From contig MCFG01000473.1 in assembly GCA_002104895.1 (NCBI GenBank), forward strand, positions 1 through 35,000: 35,000 bases of DNA, in the 5' to 3' direction. The position numbers and the translations under genes were made by a program. Shown here piece by piece: positions 33,835-35,000 of the stretch (position 1 is the stretch's first letter; every line of letters begins with the position of its first letter). The notes under the pieces were generated by a model, which was given only the letters and a program-made list of their open reading frames with translations, made no database searches and had not been told where the DNA came from. The stretch comes from Anaeromyces robustus. Its lineage: Eukaryota; Neocallimastigomycota; Neocallimastigomycetes; Neocallimastigales; Neocallimastigaceae.

Positions 33835-35000
33835 TTTTTATTATTATTTTTGAATTATTTTTTAATTGGAAATTATTAAATTAAAATAATATCATTGTAT
33901 TTATATTATTTAATAAATATAGGATGAAGAAAATAAAATTTTAGGTTGTAAGCATTACCAAAGAGCAATTAAATTCCAAGCTAGTTGTTGTGGTAAATGG
34001 TTTACATGTCGTTTCTGTCATGATGCTGTTTCTGACCATGAAGTTGATAGGTAAATTAAATTATATATAAATATTATTAAATTATATATAAATCTTTATT
34101 ATATATATTTATAATTAATATAAAATAATAATAATAATATATATTATTTTATATATAGAAAAAAGACTACTAGAATGATGTGTATGTATTGTAATACCGT
34201 TCAACCAGCAGGTCAAAATTGTATAAATTGTGAACGTTGTTTAGCTAAATATTATTGTGATAAATGTAAATTATGGGATAATGAACCAAGAAAAAGTATT
34301 TACCATTGCGATGACTGTGGTATTTGTAGAATTGGTAAAGGTCTTGGTGAAGATTATTTCCATTGTAAAAAATGTAATGCTTGTTTAGCTATAAGTTTAA
34401 AGGATAATCATAAATGTATTGAACGTAATTTAGAAAGTAATTGTCCAATTTGTGGTGAATATATGTTTACTTCAACTTCAATTGTTATATTTATGGTATG
34501 TAACTAAAAAAAAAAAATTATTTATTATATTTTATAATTATATATAAATATTTTATTATTAAAGAATTGAATTTAACAATATTTTATTATTATTTATTAT
34601 CATGCTAATATATATATATATATATATATAAATATAAATAAATAAATAAATAAATAATTAATTAATTAATACTATAATAAAATAAATAATAAAAATATAA
34701 TAATAAAAGCCATGTGGTCATTGTATTCACTACAAATGTCATCAAGAATATATTCAAACAAATTATCACTGTCCTACTTGCTTTAAATCTTTAGCTAATA
34801 TGAATGAATACTTTAGAAGAATTGATACAATGCTTCAACAACATAAAATGCCACCAGAATATGAAAACTGGCATAGTTATATTTTATGTAATGATTGTGA
34901 AAAGAGAAGTTATGCTAAATACCATTTCTTATATCATAAATGTGCCTATTGTTCAAGTTATAACACTAAAGTTTTAAAGACATATGAAACTAGTAAATCT
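33256..35000 (+). CDS. CHY/RING/zinc-ribbon E3 ubiquitin ligase (RCHY1/PIRH2-like), 3' end outside window
   Basis: Exons 33256-33537, 33671-33784, 33923-34050, 34159-34495 and 34710 to at least 35000 join in matching phase to 384 codons with no stop reached. Residues 1-94 are an acidic Ser/Glu-rich extension with a charged helix. A CHY zinc finger starts near residue 140 (GCKHYQRA, CCGKWFTCRFC) and runs into exon 4, followed by a CTCHY-type zinc region (CERCLAKYYCDKC, HCDDCGICR). The RING-H2 domain has ligands C270, C273, C289, H291, H294, C297, C308 and C311 and is split by intron 4. A C-terminal zinc ribbon uses C347, C350, C365 and C368 and ends YNT, as in RCHY1. Family knowledge: the RING recruits an E2 to ubiquitinate bound targets, and relatives exist across fungi, plants and animals. 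Since the ribbon is complete, only a short tail is likely missing. Confidence 0.93.
33787..33825. repeat. ATT microsatellite in intron 2 of the RING ligase gene
   Basis: About 12 ATT units begin almost at the GTATAT donor of the 138-bp intron at 33785-33922. Confidence 0.9.

Overview
The window looks like nuclear DNA from an anaerobic gut fungus (Neocallimastigomycota). Gene-free DNA is almost only A and T, full of homopolymers and TTA, TA and AAAT microsatellites. Coding islands are richer in G+C. Genes carry short AT-rich introns of about 95-314 bp. A secreted M36 (fungalysin) protease points to fungi, and a WDR97/WDR87-type protein points to a lineage that still makes flagella. TAA, TAG and TGA all end genes here, so the code looks standard. 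The species assignment is inference from these traits; no database was searched.

Layout: (1) 1-4766, gene-free AT-rich DNA. (2) 4767-6571 (+), two-exon ER co-chaperone of the DNAJC3/P58IPK type. (3) 7562-9080, an island of unlike composition: a 33-bp tandem repeat, a 5'-truncated reading frame resembling the 3' end of a non-LTR (LINE) retrotransposon, and a near-perfect 124/126-bp tandem duplication. (4) 10295-12382 (-), intronless secreted fungalysin. (5) 15711-26363 (-), one very large gene rebuilt here as 24 exons coding 2384 residues, with an Asn-rich N-terminus, WD40 blades, an acidic tract, a helical region and a C-terminal Cys/His cluster. (6) 27420-29426 (-), seven-exon Qa-SNARE of the syntaxin-16/Tlg2 type. 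(7) 33256 to the right edge (+), a CHY/RING/zinc-ribbon ubiquitin ligase of the RCHY1/PIRH2 type, cut off by the window end.

The genes do not form an operon or a pathway cluster; this is ordinary eukaryotic spacing. Three serve protein secretion or quality control (ER co-chaperone, secreted protease, TGN/endosome SNARE), one is probably axonemal, and one is a ubiquitin ligase. Every splice model was built by following reading phase across GT...AG introns, and each complete model closes in frame from ATG to stop. The most unusual general signal is in the splice sites: 13 of 34 inferred introns end in AAG, only one ends in CAG, and most donors lack G at +5. I found no convincing previously undescribed system. 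The best leads are the AAG acceptors, the Cys/His cluster of the giant WD40 protein, the retroelement island, a perfect 19-bp hairpin at 32371-32412 and a tandem hairpin leader just before the RCHY1 start.
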